A stretch of DNA of 64,000 nt, taken from positions 5,332,001 to 5,396,000 of the forward strand of contig NZ_SHKW01000001.1 of NCBI RefSeq assembly GCF_004217555.1, given 5' to 3'. The notes beneath the pieces were generated by a model. It saw only the letters and a program-made list of their open reading frames with translations. It was not told the DNA's origin and ran no database searches. The translations under genes were made by a program, and so were the position numbers. Below, piece by piece: positions 53,924 to 62,450 of the stretch. Position 1 is the first letter of the stretch, and each line of letters begins with the position of its first letter. Source of the DNA: Edaphobacter modestus (GTDB lineage: Bacteria; Acidobacteriota; Terriglobia; Terriglobales; Acidobacteriaceae).

Positions 53924-53993
53924 CGGCGACAAGTGAGGGCCTCGAATAAAATAAAGAGATGCCAGCAATGGTAAGGATTGGGAGAGTGGCTGC

Positions 53994-55871
53994 TTGAAGC
54001 GCATCTGGCGATTGCTTCTGTATGTGCGGCCCTATGCCTTGCAACTGGCGGGCTCCGTGTTTCTGATGGCAACCGTGGGCGCGATGGCTGCGCTGCGCAT
54101 TCTTCTGGTAAAGCCGATCTTCGACAATGTATTGAGTCCGGACGCTCCCACGGGCGATGTACTGAGGTTTCATCTTCCTCACATCGATCGCGAGCTGAAC
54201 CTGCAGTTTCTGGTTCCGGGGTACTTCCATAACGCATGGACGGTGGTGGCGTATGCGCTGATCGTTTCGGCGGTTCTGAAGTCGGTATGCGACTACCTGG
54301 GAACCTATCTTGTGAACTATGCCGGCTTCGGCATGATCACAGATCTTCGAAACGATCTGTACAACGCCGTATTGCGGCGCTCGGTTGCGTTCTTCCAGAA
54401 GCATACGACCGGGACGCTTCTCTCCACGCTGATCAATGACATCGAGCGTGTGCAGTATGCGATGTCGAGCGTGCTCGGTGACTTCATGCAGCAGTTCTTT
54501 ACACTGCTGTTTACCGCGTGTGTTGTCGTTGTGGTTGGCGGCAAGCTCGCATGGGTGCTGCTCCTCTTCGTTCCCGTCGTCATCTCATCGGCGCGCCGCA
54601 TCGGCCGCAGGGTGCGGCAGACGACGCGGAAGGGACAGGATAAGCTCGCCGAGATTCAGAACATTCTCCATGAGACCATCACGGGCAACCGAATCGTGAA
54701 GGCGTTCGGGATGGAGCTGTGGGAGATGAATCGCTTTCGCAGAGCAGCACGCAGGCTGTTTCGGGCGAATCTGAAATCGGTCAGCGTGCAGGCGATCAGC
54801 TCGCCGCTGATGGATGCACTGGGGTCGGTGGGAATTGCGCTGCTGCTGCTGCTGGGAAGAGGAAGAATTCTTCACCACGAGATGACGGCGGGATCGTTTA
54901 TTGCATTTCTTGTCGCCGTCTTTACGCTCTATGATCCCGTGCGGAAATTTGCGCTGTTTTACAACAGCTTTCAGCAGGCCCTGGGGGCGAGCGAAGACAT
55001 CTTCAAATTTATGGATGCGCAGGACGACGTGCGAGAGAAGCGCCGTGCGGTCCCGCTGAAGGGCTTTCAGCAGGAAATCCGGTTCGAGAATGTCGGGTTT
55101 GGGTATGCAGGGGATGACGGTACCATCACGCAGGTGCTTCATGGCATCAGCCTCGACGTGAAGCCCGGCGAAGTGATTGCCTTTGTAGGACCCAGTGGGG
55201 CGGGCAAATCTTCGCTGGTCAATTTGATTCCGCGCTTCTTCGATGTGAACGAGGGCCGGATGTTGATTGATGGTCACGACCTTCGCGATGTCACGATAGC
55301 GTCATTGCGGGAGCAGATTGGAAAGGTCACGCAGGAGACGGTGCTCTTCAACGATACTGTGAGGAACAACATTGCCTATGGGCAGCCTGATGTTCCTCTC
55401 AGCAAGGTCGAAGAGGCCGCTCGGATGGCGCTGGCGCATGAGTTCATCCTGAAGATGCCTGAGGGCTACGACACCAGGATCGGCGAAAAAGGGGTGAGGC
55501 TGAGTGGAGGCGAGCGGCAGCGGCTTGCGATCGCCCGCGCAATTCTGAAGAATGCGCCGATTCTGATTCTTGATGAGGCAACCAGCGCACTGGACACGGA
55601 GAGCGAGCAGTTCGTTCAGGCAGCGCTGGCCAACCTGATGCAGGGGAGAACCGTCTTTGTGATTGCGCACCGCCTCTCGACCGTACGCAGGGCGACCAAG
55701 ATCGTGGTGCTGGAGCGTGGCCGGATCACTGAGACCGGTACTCACGAGGAACTGATGCGAAAATCGGGAATGTATCGCCGGCTCTACGATATGCAGTTTG
55801 GTGAGGAAGGTCCGGCAGTAGCGGAGAGTGAGCCGGCTTTGCAGCCGGCTGAGTTGGAGGGATTTGCTTGA
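53994..55871 (+). CDS. MsbA-like lipid exporter (ABC half-transporter)
   Basis: The 625-residue protein has an exporter membrane domain (about residues 10-330, with MKRIWRLLLYVRPYALQLAG). The ATPase has Walker A GPSGAGKSSLVNLI, signature LSGGERQRLAIARAI, Walker B ILILDEATSALD and the switch His in IAHRLSTV. Its length and the LPS-export neighbourhood suggest an MsbA-like flippase for lipid A or another lipid. The start is a TTG with GGGAGAG upstream. The yicC start overlaps its stop. Confidence 0.85.
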   Translation: MKRIWRLLLYVRPYALQLAGSVFLMATVGAMAALRILLVKPIFDNVLSPDAPTGDVLRFHLPHIDRELNLQFLVPGYFHNAWTVVAYALIVSAVLKSVCDYLGTYLVNYAGFGMITDLRNDLYNAVLRRSVAFFQKHTTGTLLSTLINDIERVQYAMSSVLGDFMQQFFTLLFTACVVVVVGGKLAWVLLLFVPVVISSARRIGRRVRQTTRKGQDKLAEIQNILHETITGNRIVKAFGMELWEMNRFRRAARRLFRANLKSVSVQAISSPLMDALGSVGIALLLLLGRGRILHHEMTAGSFIAFLVAVFTLYDPVRKFALFYNSFQQALGASEDIFKFMDAQDDVREKRRAVPLKGFQQEIRFENVGFGYAGDDGTITQVLHGISLDVKPGEVIAFVGPSGAGKSSLVNLIPRFFDVNEGRMLIDGHDLRDVTIASLREQIGKVTQETVLFNDTVRNNIAYGQPDVPLSKVEEAARMALAHEFILKMPEGYDTRIGEKGVRLSGGERQRLAIARAILKNAPILILDEATSALDTESEQFVQAALANLMQGRTVFVIAHRLSTVRRATKIVVLERGRITETGTHEELMRKSGMYRRLYDMQFGEEGPAVAESEPALQPAELEGFA

Positions 55872-56773
55872 GTTCAATTTTTTCGATGACAGGATTTGCG
55901 AGTGCCCGAAGCAGTGCGGAAGACCGCCTTGGATTTTCGCTTGCGATCAAGAGTGTGAACCATCGCTTTCTCGACCTGCACCTGCGGCTGCCCTCCTACT
56001 GCGACGCGCTGGAGATCCAGATGCGCCGTCTCCTTAAAGAAATGCTGAAGCGTGGTCACATCGAGGTCACGCTGCAGGTAGAACGCCGAGCGAGCGCCCA
56101 GATTCAACTGAATGCCGATTTGCTCGATGCTTATGTCGGAGCGTTTGGCAGGGCCGCCGAGCTCTACGGTCTGCCGAATCAGCCGGATCTGAATTCGTTG
56201 CTGCGCATCCCTGGCGTGATGACTACGGAAAGTAACGTCAGCCTCGAAGGAATCCCGGAGCTCGACCAGGCGGTGATGGCGGCAATGCCGGCTCTGGTGG
56301 AGAAGCTGAACGAGGCAAGAGCACAGGAAGGTGCGGTGCTTGCCTCCGAGCTGCGCGCGTCCATGGGGCGTCTGAAGACCTTCGCCGAAGAGATGGCGGG
56401 CCATCGGAACGGCGTGCGCGAGGCTCAGTTTGAGCGTCTGCGGGCGAGACTGGGGGATTTGACCGACGGGTTTGTCGTAAGCGAGGAGCGATTGCTCTCC
56501 GAAGCGGCAGTGCTGGCTGAGAAGAGCGATATCGAGGAGGAGATCGTGCGGCTGAGAACGCACATCGATCGATTCGTCGCCATGCTGGATGAGGGAGGAG
56601 AGCTCGGCAAGCGAATGGATTTTCTCCTGCAGGAGCTGAACCGGGAGGCGAATACGATGCTCTCGAAGACCAGCGCCGCATCGGGAGAGAATAGCCTGCG
56701 TATTACCGAACTGGGCCTCGAGATCAAGGCGGAGATCGAAAAAGCTCGCGAGCAGGTTCAAAATCTGGAGTAA
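55868..56773 (+). CDS. yicC: YicC-family endoribonuclease
   Basis: The 301-residue protein carries the conserved N-terminal MTGFASA block, followed by AIKSVNHRFLDLHLRLP, and the C-terminal ELGKRMDFLLQELNREANTMLSKT and LGLEIKAEIEKAREQVQNLE blocks of YicC, recently described as an RNase in E. coli. The TTG at 55868 overlaps the exporter gene; the ATG at 55886 (MTGFAS) is the alternative and would match the usual protein start closely. It precedes gmk and rpoZ, a widespread order. Confidence 0.9.
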   Translation: MSSIFSMTGFASARSSAEDRLGFSLAIKSVNHRFLDLHLRLPSYCDALEIQMRRLLKEMLKRGHIEVTLQVERRASAQIQLNADLLDAYVGAFGRAAELYGLPNQPDLNSLLRIPGVMTTESNVSLEGIPELDQAVMAAMPALVEKLNEARAQEGAVLASELRASMGRLKTFAEEMAGHRNGVREAQFERLRARLGDLTDGFVVSEERLLSEAAVLAEKSDIEEEIVRLRTHIDRFVAMLDEGGELGKRMDFLLQELNREANTMLSKTSAASGENSLRITELGLEIKAEIEKAREQVQNLE

Positions 56774-56824
56774 CCGCGGTTTACACTGACAGGTATCCGA
56801 ACAAACGGAACGATCAGGGAGCAG

Positions 56825-57481
56825 ATGGCGGGAATTCTTTTTATCATCTCAGCGCCCTCCGGTTCAGGGAAGTCGACACTGGTGAGCCAGCTTCGAACCC
56901 TGGTGGAGGGATTGGATTTTTCTATCTCCTATACCACGCGCGATCGTCGTGGCTCAGAGCAGCCCGGTCGCGAGTATTTCTTCACTACACGCGAAGAGTT
57001 CGAGCGAATGGTTGCAGCAGGAGACTTCCTGGAATGGGCGGAGGTGTTTGGCAACTATTATGGAACGGCCGTCGCTGCTCTCCGGCATGCAAAGGAGCTG
57101 GGTAAGGATCTTCTGCTCGACATCGATGTGCAGGGAGCTTTGCAGGTGATGCAAAAGATGCCGCAGGCGGTTTCGATCTTTATCCTCCCTCCTAGTCCAC
57201 AGGTCCTGGAGCAGCGGCTGAAAAACCGGAGCGCTGCCGAGAAGATGACCGACGAAACGGTCATTCAGAAGCGTTTGGCGGAAGCGAAAAACGAACTCAA
57301 GAGAGTTTGGGACTATAAATACGCTCTGGTAAACGATGTCCTGGAAAACGCCGTTGCGGAGATGCGGTCGATCGTTCTCTTCGAGCGGGGGGATGGAGAG
57401 TGCGAGGCGCTCGCAAAGAGTTGCAGGACCGATGCGGCGTCTCCGAAGCTAAAGGCGGTGCTTGAGGCCTTTGGAGAATAG
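56825..57481 (+). CDS. gmk: Guanylate kinase
   Basis: The 218-residue enzyme has the P-loop SAPSGSGKSTL and the GMP-binding blocks SYTTRDRRGSEQPGREYFF and FLEWAEVFGNYYGT, and DIDVQGALQV. It phosphorylates GMP to GDP. A GGGAGCAG sequence precedes the ATG. It is followed by the RNA polymerase omega gene as in many bacteria. Confidence 0.96.
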   Translation: MAGILFIISAPSGSGKSTLVSQLRTLVEGLDFSISYTTRDRRGSEQPGREYFFTTREEFERMVAAGDFLEWAEVFGNYYGTAVAALRHAKELGKDLLLDIDVQGALQVMQKMPQAVSIFILPPSPQVLEQRLKNRSAAEKMTDETVIQKRLAEAKNELKRVWDYKYALVNDVLENAVAEMRSIVLFERGDGECEALAKSCRTDAASPKLKAVLEAFGE

Positions 57482-57561
57482 GGCCCGGATTTTCCACCGT
57501 GAATTTCTGATGTACATTTCGCTGGGCTGCGATACATTCAGACCACAAGGGAGGACCACCC

Positions 57562-57759
57562 ATGACGGATCAAAGTGCATTCCACAACAAGTACAGCTTG
57601 GTGAAGGGCGCGGCACGTCGGGCGCGACAACTGCAGTCGGGAGCACCTCCGCTCATCGTCGCCAAGTCGACCAAGGCTTGCCGCGTAGCGCAGGAAGAGA
57701 TCAAGCAGGGTTATGTGAAGTTCGTTCTGGCTAAAGGGTCTGAGCCAAAGATTCACTAA
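57562..57759 (+). CDS. rpoZ: RNA polymerase omega subunit
   Basis: The 65-residue protein (MTDQSAFHNKYSLVKGAARR, then EEIKQGYVKFVL) is a short RpoZ; the N-terminal helix with VKGAARRARQL corresponds to the conserved VxxAAxRARQL motif. Omega helps assembly and stability of RNA polymerase. AGGGAGGA lies 8 nt upstream of the ATG. Position directly after gmk supports the call. Confidence 0.92.
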   Translation: MTDQSAFHNKYSLVKGAARRARQLQSGAPPLIVAKSTKACRVAQEEIKQGYVKFVLAKGSEPKIH

Positions 57760-57795
57760 GTGCCCAAGACGGATTGCACGCGATAGCATAGGAGT

Positions 57796-58698
57796 ATGGC
57801 AGGAGAGGCTGAGCGGCAGTTACGTGCCTACGTTGAGTACTTCCGCGACATGGGCGTGTACGATCTTTATCGCCGGGGCGATCCGGTCTTCGAGGCAGAG
57901 CCGGTGCTGCCTGGCTCGCCTGTGGACGCTCTCGCTGTGGTGGCCCCTGAGGCTGTCGCCGCGACGGAGGTAAGGATGGAGCCGCAGATCATAGCGGCTG
58001 CTCCGCCGGTCGAGAGGCCTGCGCCACCCTTGCCCAAGATAGATTTTTCGGAGCCTGAGATTCCCAAGCTGGTGAGTTTTGACAATCTTGCACCTTTGCC
58101 GGAGGTGCGAATCGCGGCTGCCCAAAGGTCCGCCGCGCTGGAGGCGATCCGCGAAGACATCGGGGATTGCACGCGGTGTCCGCTGGCGTATGCCGGGCGT
58201 CGCAACATCGTATTCGCTGACGGGGATCCGAATGCGCGCCTGATGTTCGTCGGCGAAGGTCCGGGAGCGGACGAGGACACTCAGGGGCTTCCGTTTGTCG
58301 GCAAGGCCGGGCAGTTGCTGAACAATATGATCTCCGCGATGGGGCTCAAGCGGGAGGAGGTCTATATCGCGAATATTGTGAAGTGCAGGCCTCCGAGCAA
58401 TCGCGTTCCCGAGCCGGTGGAGGCGAATACCTGCTCGCAGTTTCTTTTGAGACAGATCGATGTGGTGCAGCCTGAGGTGATTGTGGCTCTGGGCTCCACG
58501 GCGGCGACCTATTTGCTGGGGGTGAAGCAGTCCCTGAGCGGGTTACGCGGCCGCTGGCATGGCTGCCGTGGAGCGAAGATGGTGGTGACGTATCATCCGG
58601 CCTTTCTACTGCGCGACCCGCGCCAGAAAGGCGAGGCGTGGAAGGATCTTCAGATGGTGATGAAGGAGCTTGGCCTGAAGCCTCCTGCGCGTGGATAG
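57796..58698 (+). CDS. Family 4 uracil-DNA glycosylase
   Basis: The 300-residue protein has a variable N-terminal region (about 1-115) and then a family 4 UDG domain. CTRCPLA and CRPPSNRVPEPVEANTC supply the four cysteines of the 4Fe-4S cluster. FVGEGPGADEDTQGLPFVG carries the uracil-recognition/activating residues, and TYHPAFLLRDP the C-terminal His motif. It removes uracil from DNA in base-excision repair. The N-terminal extension (about 110 residues, Pro/Ala-rich) is longer than in thermophilic enzymes but common in this group. Confidence 0.93.
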   Translation: MAGEAERQLRAYVEYFRDMGVYDLYRRGDPVFEAEPVLPGSPVDALAVVAPEAVAATEVRMEPQIIAAAPPVERPAPPLPKIDFSEPEIPKLVSFDNLAPLPEVRIAAAQRSAALEAIREDIGDCTRCPLAYAGRRNIVFADGDPNARLMFVGEGPGADEDTQGLPFVGKAGQLLNNMISAMGLKREEVYIANIVKCRPPSNRVPEPVEANTCSQFLLRQIDVVQPEVIVALGSTAATYLLGVKQSLSGLRGRWHGCRGAKMVVTYHPAFLLRDPRQKGEAWKDLQMVMKELGLKPPARG

Positions 58699-59120
58699 GG
58701 CCCTCTCCCGCCTTTTTTGTACAAAATCTTGAAATATAAGATCTTAGAGGGATACTTCAGAGCCTAAGTTCTCGATCCGACGACGCATGGAGCGAAGGTA
58801 AATTTCCCTTCCTCCATTTTACGAAACCGCGGCTGGTGTTTGGTCACTTTGCCCAGGTATTTTCCTTGGCTACAAGTGGCTATTTTTCATGAGCTTAGAC
58901 ACGCTAAAACAATACGGTGCAAGGATTAGGGGCTTGACACGTTTTTGGAAGGAATCGGACATAGAGCCTTCGGCTGCATGCAGTTTTTGCGCAGTTGATC
59001 TCCAAATGCGATCTAACCGCCTTATGCTCACCTTCAAATGTCAGACAGCTAGACGAAGCGGTGCGGGCAGCCACGAACGGAGGCGAGACCAGTGAACATC
59101 CAGGAAGACACCCATGCTGC
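58699..59120. other. Intergenic region without a supported gene
   Basis: A 68-residue plus-strand frame (58889-59095) has no recognisable domain. A TTGACA at 58934 has no convincing -10 partner. Nothing else could be identified. Confidence 0.4.
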
Positions 59121-59465
59121 TCACGACTGCACCTCGGTTACACGAAGGATGTCGCCGATGATACCGGCCATGCGATTCCACTTTTCGGTCTCTTGCGCGA
59201 GAAGGCGGCGACCGACGGCGGTAAGTGTGTAGTACTTGGCACGACGGTTGTTTTCGCTTTCGCCCCATTCGCCGCGCAGGGCGCCATCGTGCTCGAGGCG
59301 GAAGAGGGCGGGATACAGAGAGCCTTGCTGGATGACAAGCTGTTCGCCGCTGATCTGCTGGATGCGAAGGAGCACGCCGTACCCATGCAGCTTGCCGAGC
59401 GAGACAGCTTTGAGAATCAGCATGTCGAGCGTGCCCTGCATGAGGTCCGCTTGTTTTGGAGCCAT
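59121..59465 (-). CDS. PadR-family transcriptional regulator
   Basis: The 114-residue protein is a short PadR: MQGTLDMLILKAVSLGKLHGYG, then QGSLYPALFRLEHDGAL in the recognition helix/wing, YYTLTAVGRRLL, and a C-terminal dimer helix. PadR proteins usually repress a neighbouring gene in response to a small molecule. Acidobacterial PadR genes often precede large ABC permeases, but none follows here. The start has AGGGGAG 9 nt upstream and lies beside a perfect inverted repeat, so it is probably autoregulated. Confidence 0.9.
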   Translation of the reverse strand: MAPKQADLMQGTLDMLILKAVSLGKLHGYGVLLRIQQISGEQLVIQQGSLYPALFRLEHDGALRGEWGESENNRRAKYYTLTAVGRRLLAQETEKWNRMAGIIGDILRVTEVQS

Positions 59466-59476
59466 AAAGGGTCTCC

Positions 59477-59522
59477 CCTTGACAGTCTAGGAGACTAGAG
59501 AGGTTCTCCTAGACTGTCAAGG
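59477..59522. promoter_or_regulatory. Perfect 18-bp inverted repeat, probable PadR operator with promoter
   Basis: CCTTGACAGTCTAGGAGA (59477-59494) is repeated inverted without mismatch at 59505-59522 with a 10-bp centre. Each arm contains TTGACA. On the padR strand the TTGACA at 59519-59514 is followed after 17 bp by TAGTCT (59496-59491), a plausible -35/-10 pair upstream of padR. A regulator dimer bound here would cover the promoter. Confidence 0.7.
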
Positions 59523-59545
59523 AAAGTCATTTTTTGGCAAGATGC

Positions 59546-60232
59546 CTACTGGGGCGGCGGGATGCGGACGCTGTTGGCGCGGCAGGAGCGGAGGTTGCCG
59601 CAGGCGATCGGGTGAGCCTGTTTGTCGAGGCAGACTTCGACGGCGGTGAGGTAGTTGCTGCCACATCTCATCGCGAGGCTGGAAGAAGTAATCGAGGGAT
59701 TGGCTGCGATGAAGAGACCAAGGATCTTCGACGGTGGCAGGGAGATCTGTTTGTCGAGCGTGGAGAAGGTAGGCGGAATCTGCACGGAGTGGAAGGCCGT
59801 GCGGGCCAGTTGGAAGAAGGCGTCGGGAGCGAGGCCGGAGCAGGTGCCGTGGGTCTTCCACTCGTGCTGGAGCAGGCCGGCGTCGGGGTAGATGTCGCTG
59901 TACTGCGAGGGGTCGGAGGGGCCGGGAGCGTTGCTGCAGTTCTCAGGGTAGGTACCGTCGTTGTTCTCGGGCCAGAGGCCGTGAAGGACGAAGGTGGAGT
60001 GTTGCGCGCACTGGATGTCGGACGGGTGCGAGTGACAGTACTCGGGTGACCAGGAGAGATTGAGCAGGTAGTAGTCGAAGGGCCGCGAGGCCGCCGCTGG
60101 TGCCGCGGTTCGGGGCTGCGCGGACGTCGGGGTGACGGCCGAAGGGACTTCGTGTGTTGATGACGTCTGCGTGTTGCAGGCCGTAAGCAGGAGAAGAAGT
60201 GACAGAGCGGGGAGGGGAAGTTGCTTCTTCAT
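59546..60232 (-). CDS. Exported RNase T2-family ribonuclease, probable lipoprotein
   Basis: The 228-residue protein starts MKKQLPLPALSLLLLLTAC, a lipoprotein signal with lipobox LLTAC. A Ser/Thr/Pro-rich linker follows. The two catalytic RNase T2 blocks are FVLHGLWPEN (CAS I, His) and QHEWKTHGTCS (CAS II, Glu, Lys and His). It should degrade RNA outside the inner membrane. The start at 60232 is preferred over the longer frame to 60313, which lacks a signal at its N-terminus. The gene is 24 bp beyond the PadR operator; its 3' end faces that site. Confidence 0.88.
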   Translation of the reverse strand: MKKQLPLPALSLLLLLTACNTQTSSTHEVPSAVTPTSAQPRTAAPAAASRPFDYYLLNLSWSPEYCHSHPSDIQCAQHSTFVLHGLWPENNDGTYPENCSNAPGPSDPSQYSDIYPDAGLLQHEWKTHGTCSGLAPDAFFQLARTAFHSVQIPPTFSTLDKQISLPPSKILGLFIAANPSITSSSLAMRCGSNYLTAVEVCLDKQAHPIACGNLRSCRANSVRIPPPQ

Positions 60233-60311
60233 GCGGGAAGAATAGCAGGCGGCGATGACGAGAGAGTTTCGCAGTAGCGCGGGAAAGGTCGGATGTGATT
60301 CACTTTTGGGC

Positions 60312-60836
60312 ATGGCTAATATACAGACTCGCCGTAACTTTCTGCTGACGGCTCCGCTTGCTGCAGCGGTCGCCTCTCCCTTTGCCGATACGATGATGCG
60401 TGCTTCGACTGCTGGTTCCGCTGCGGGGCAGGCGGCGGAGGAAAGCGCGATTCAGGTGTTCCCTGCCGCCGAGATGGAAGGCGAGTTGAAGGGAGTGCAG
60501 GCGAACCATGGTACGAAGAACCTGCTGACCTCGCCGGGGACGCTGATGATTCTCAATGCGGAGACGAAGAAGGCGGCCAAGGAGTTTGAGTGGCACGCGA
60601 CGCGCGACCACGTCTTCCAGGTGCTGGATGGGGAGACAAAGTATGACCTGGGCGGAACGCCGAAGGGGGCGCACCAGACCAAGCCGGGCGAGTGGCTGGC
60701 TCCGGAGAGCGAGGGCGCGAAGGCGGTAATCCTGAAGAAGGGGGATTATCTGTTCGTTCCGCGAATGACTCCGCACCGGCGAACGACGGATGGAAGCGTG
60801 AGTCTGCTGCTGATTTCAGCGCAAACGCCCGCTTAG
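60312..60836 (+). CDS. Tat-exported cupin-domain protein
   Basis: The 174-residue protein begins with a twin-arginine signal (TRRNFLLTAPLAAAVASPFA). It then has a single cupin fold (WHATRDHVFQVLDGETKYDL, then GDYLFVPRMTPHRRTT) with the two His-containing motifs that normally bind a metal. The substrate is unknown; such proteins may be sugar-binding or dioxygenase-like. The ATG at 60312 begins the Tat signal. Confidence 0.8.
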   Translation: MANIQTRRNFLLTAPLAAAVASPFADTMMRASTAGSAAGQAAEESAIQVFPAAEMEGELKGVQANHGTKNLLTSPGTLMILNAETKKAAKEFEWHATRDHVFQVLDGETKYDLGGTPKGAHQTKPGEWLAPESEGAKAVILKKGDYLFVPRMTPHRRTTDGSVSLLLISAQTPA

Positions 60837-60982
60837 GGCAGCAGGAGCGCGAGGACAAGAGCTGCATTTGTACGCAGCTCTTTGCGTTTAAGGCAAATTC
60901 ATCGTTTGTTCATTCGTGTGACTTGAGATGTCTTTTAGTCTCGGCGAGTCCGCCAGCGGCGGACCTCAGGAGAACAGACCGT

Positions 60983-62386
60983 ATGAAACACGCATTTCTG
61001 CAAACGGCTTTTATCGCATTGGTATGTGGAGGCGCACTATCCCAGCCCGCGCAGGCACAGGTGGCTTTGATTGCGAAGGGAACATTGACCGGTTCGGCCG
61101 CCGGACCGAATGAGGACCTTTCGGGGTTGAAGGGGACGCTAGAGAATGGGGCTCCCGCCAATCTGCTGGGCGGCTTGGGCTCGGGCATCGCCTACGTTTC
61201 GGGCGACACGTTTCTGGCAGTTCCGGACCGTGGGCCGAATGCGGTGAGCTTCAATTCGCTGGTGGATGACACGGTGTCGTGGATTCCGCGCGTACATACG
61301 GTTCGGATGAACCTCGAGGCGAATCACGGAGCCGGGCTGCCCTACGAGATCACTCCGAAGCTGGTGGATACCACGCTGCTTTCGAGCCCTCTGCCGCTGG
61401 TGTATGGGACCGGCGATGGACTCAACATCGGGTCAGGGAAGCCGAAACAGAACAGCTTCTTCCGCTCTTACTTCTCGGGTCGTTCGGACAACTTCGATGC
61501 GCACGCCGACTCGGGCGATCCACGCGATGCGCGCTTCGATCCAGAGAGCATTCGGCTGTCGAACGATGGATTGACCTTCTTTATCTCCGATGAGTACGGA
61601 CCCTATATTTACCAGTTTCTGCGTACTGGAGAGCGGATTCGGAGCTACAAGCTTCCGGACGAGTTCTATGTCGCGCATCCTGCTCCGACGACCGATCAGG
61701 AGATCTCGATGAACTCGATTGGAAGGATCGCGAACAAGGGTATGGAAGGCCTTGCGATCACTCCGGATGGACGGAAGCTGGTTGGGATTCTGCAGACAGC
61801 GACGATCCAGGACACGGCGGAGGGAGGCGATGCGGCCAACCTGTTGCGTATGGCAGTGATCGATGTGCTGACGGGCAAAACGCTTCATGAGTACGGCTAT
61901 CTGCTGACGACCGGGAGCGGAGTCAGCGACATTGTGGCTCTGAACGATCACGAGCTTCTTGTGGATGAGCGCGACGGCAAGGGTCTCGGCGACGGAAGCA
62001 AGGCGAAGATAAAGCAGGTCTTCAAGATCGATCTGAACAACGCGACCGATATCCAGGGTATGGACGGCACGCAGGCTGCCAAGGTGGCCGTGAGCAAGAC
62101 GCTGTTTCTCGACGTTGTGGATGTCCTGAAGGCCAATGGGATGACGGTGGATCAGATTCCGGCGAAGATCGAGGGATTAGCGTTCGGGCCGGATGTAAAA
62201 GAGAAGGGAAAGACCATTCACACGCTGTGGGTTGCGAATGACAACGACTTTCTGCAGGACTATGCCGGTCCGGGAACGAATCCCAACCAGTTCTTCGTCT
62301 TTGGATTTACGGACGCTGACCTGGAGGGATCGCAGTACGTTCCGCAGGGTCATGGCGGCTGGTTTGGTAACGGTGGCCACTTTTAG
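60983..62386 (+). CDS. Secreted esterase-like/phytase-like protein
   Basis: The 467-residue protein has a signal peptide (about 1-25, ending AQAQ). It then has the esterase-like activity of phytase domain: GLGSGIAYVSGDTFLAVPDRG, DPESIRLSNDGLTFFISDEYGP, GMEGLAITPDGRKL, then ELLVDERDG and EGLAFGPDV. Proteins of this family are found in periplasm or outside the cell and may release phosphate or hydrolyse esters. GGAGAAC is upstream of the ATG. A Rho-independent terminator follows. Confidence 0.85.
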   Translation: MKHAFLQTAFIALVCGGALSQPAQAQVALIAKGTLTGSAAGPNEDLSGLKGTLENGAPANLLGGLGSGIAYVSGDTFLAVPDRGPNAVSFNSLVDDTVSWIPRVHTVRMNLEANHGAGLPYEITPKLVDTTLLSSPLPLVYGTGDGLNIGSGKPKQNSFFRSYFSGRSDNFDAHADSGDPRDARFDPESIRLSNDGLTFFISDEYGPYIYQFLRTGERIRSYKLPDEFYVAHPAPTTDQEISMNSIGRIANKGMEGLAITPDGRKLVGILQTATIQDTAEGGDAANLLRMAVIDVLTGKTLHEYGYLLTTGSGVSDIVALNDHELLVDERDGKGLGDGSKAKIKQVFKIDLNNATDIQGMDGTQAAKVAVSKTLFLDVVDVLKANGMTVDQIPAKIEGLAFGPDVKEKGKTIHTLWVANDNDFLQDYAGPGTNPNQFFVFGFTDADLEGSQYVPQGHGGWFGNGGHF

Positions 62387-62414
62387 GCGATTCCATCTTT
62401 CGTAGTGAAGGAAG

Positions 62415-62450
62415 AGGCGGCTTACTGGTTAGTGAGCCGCTTCGTTTTTT
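62415..62450 (+). terminator. Rho-independent terminator after the phytase-like gene
   Basis: GCGGCTTACT and AGTGAGCCGC (62418-62427 and 62431-62440) form a 10-bp stem with one G-T pair, followed by TTCGTTTTTT. It lies 30 bp beyond the phytase-like gene and overlaps the last codons of the oppositely oriented gene ending at 62429. Confidence 0.8.
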
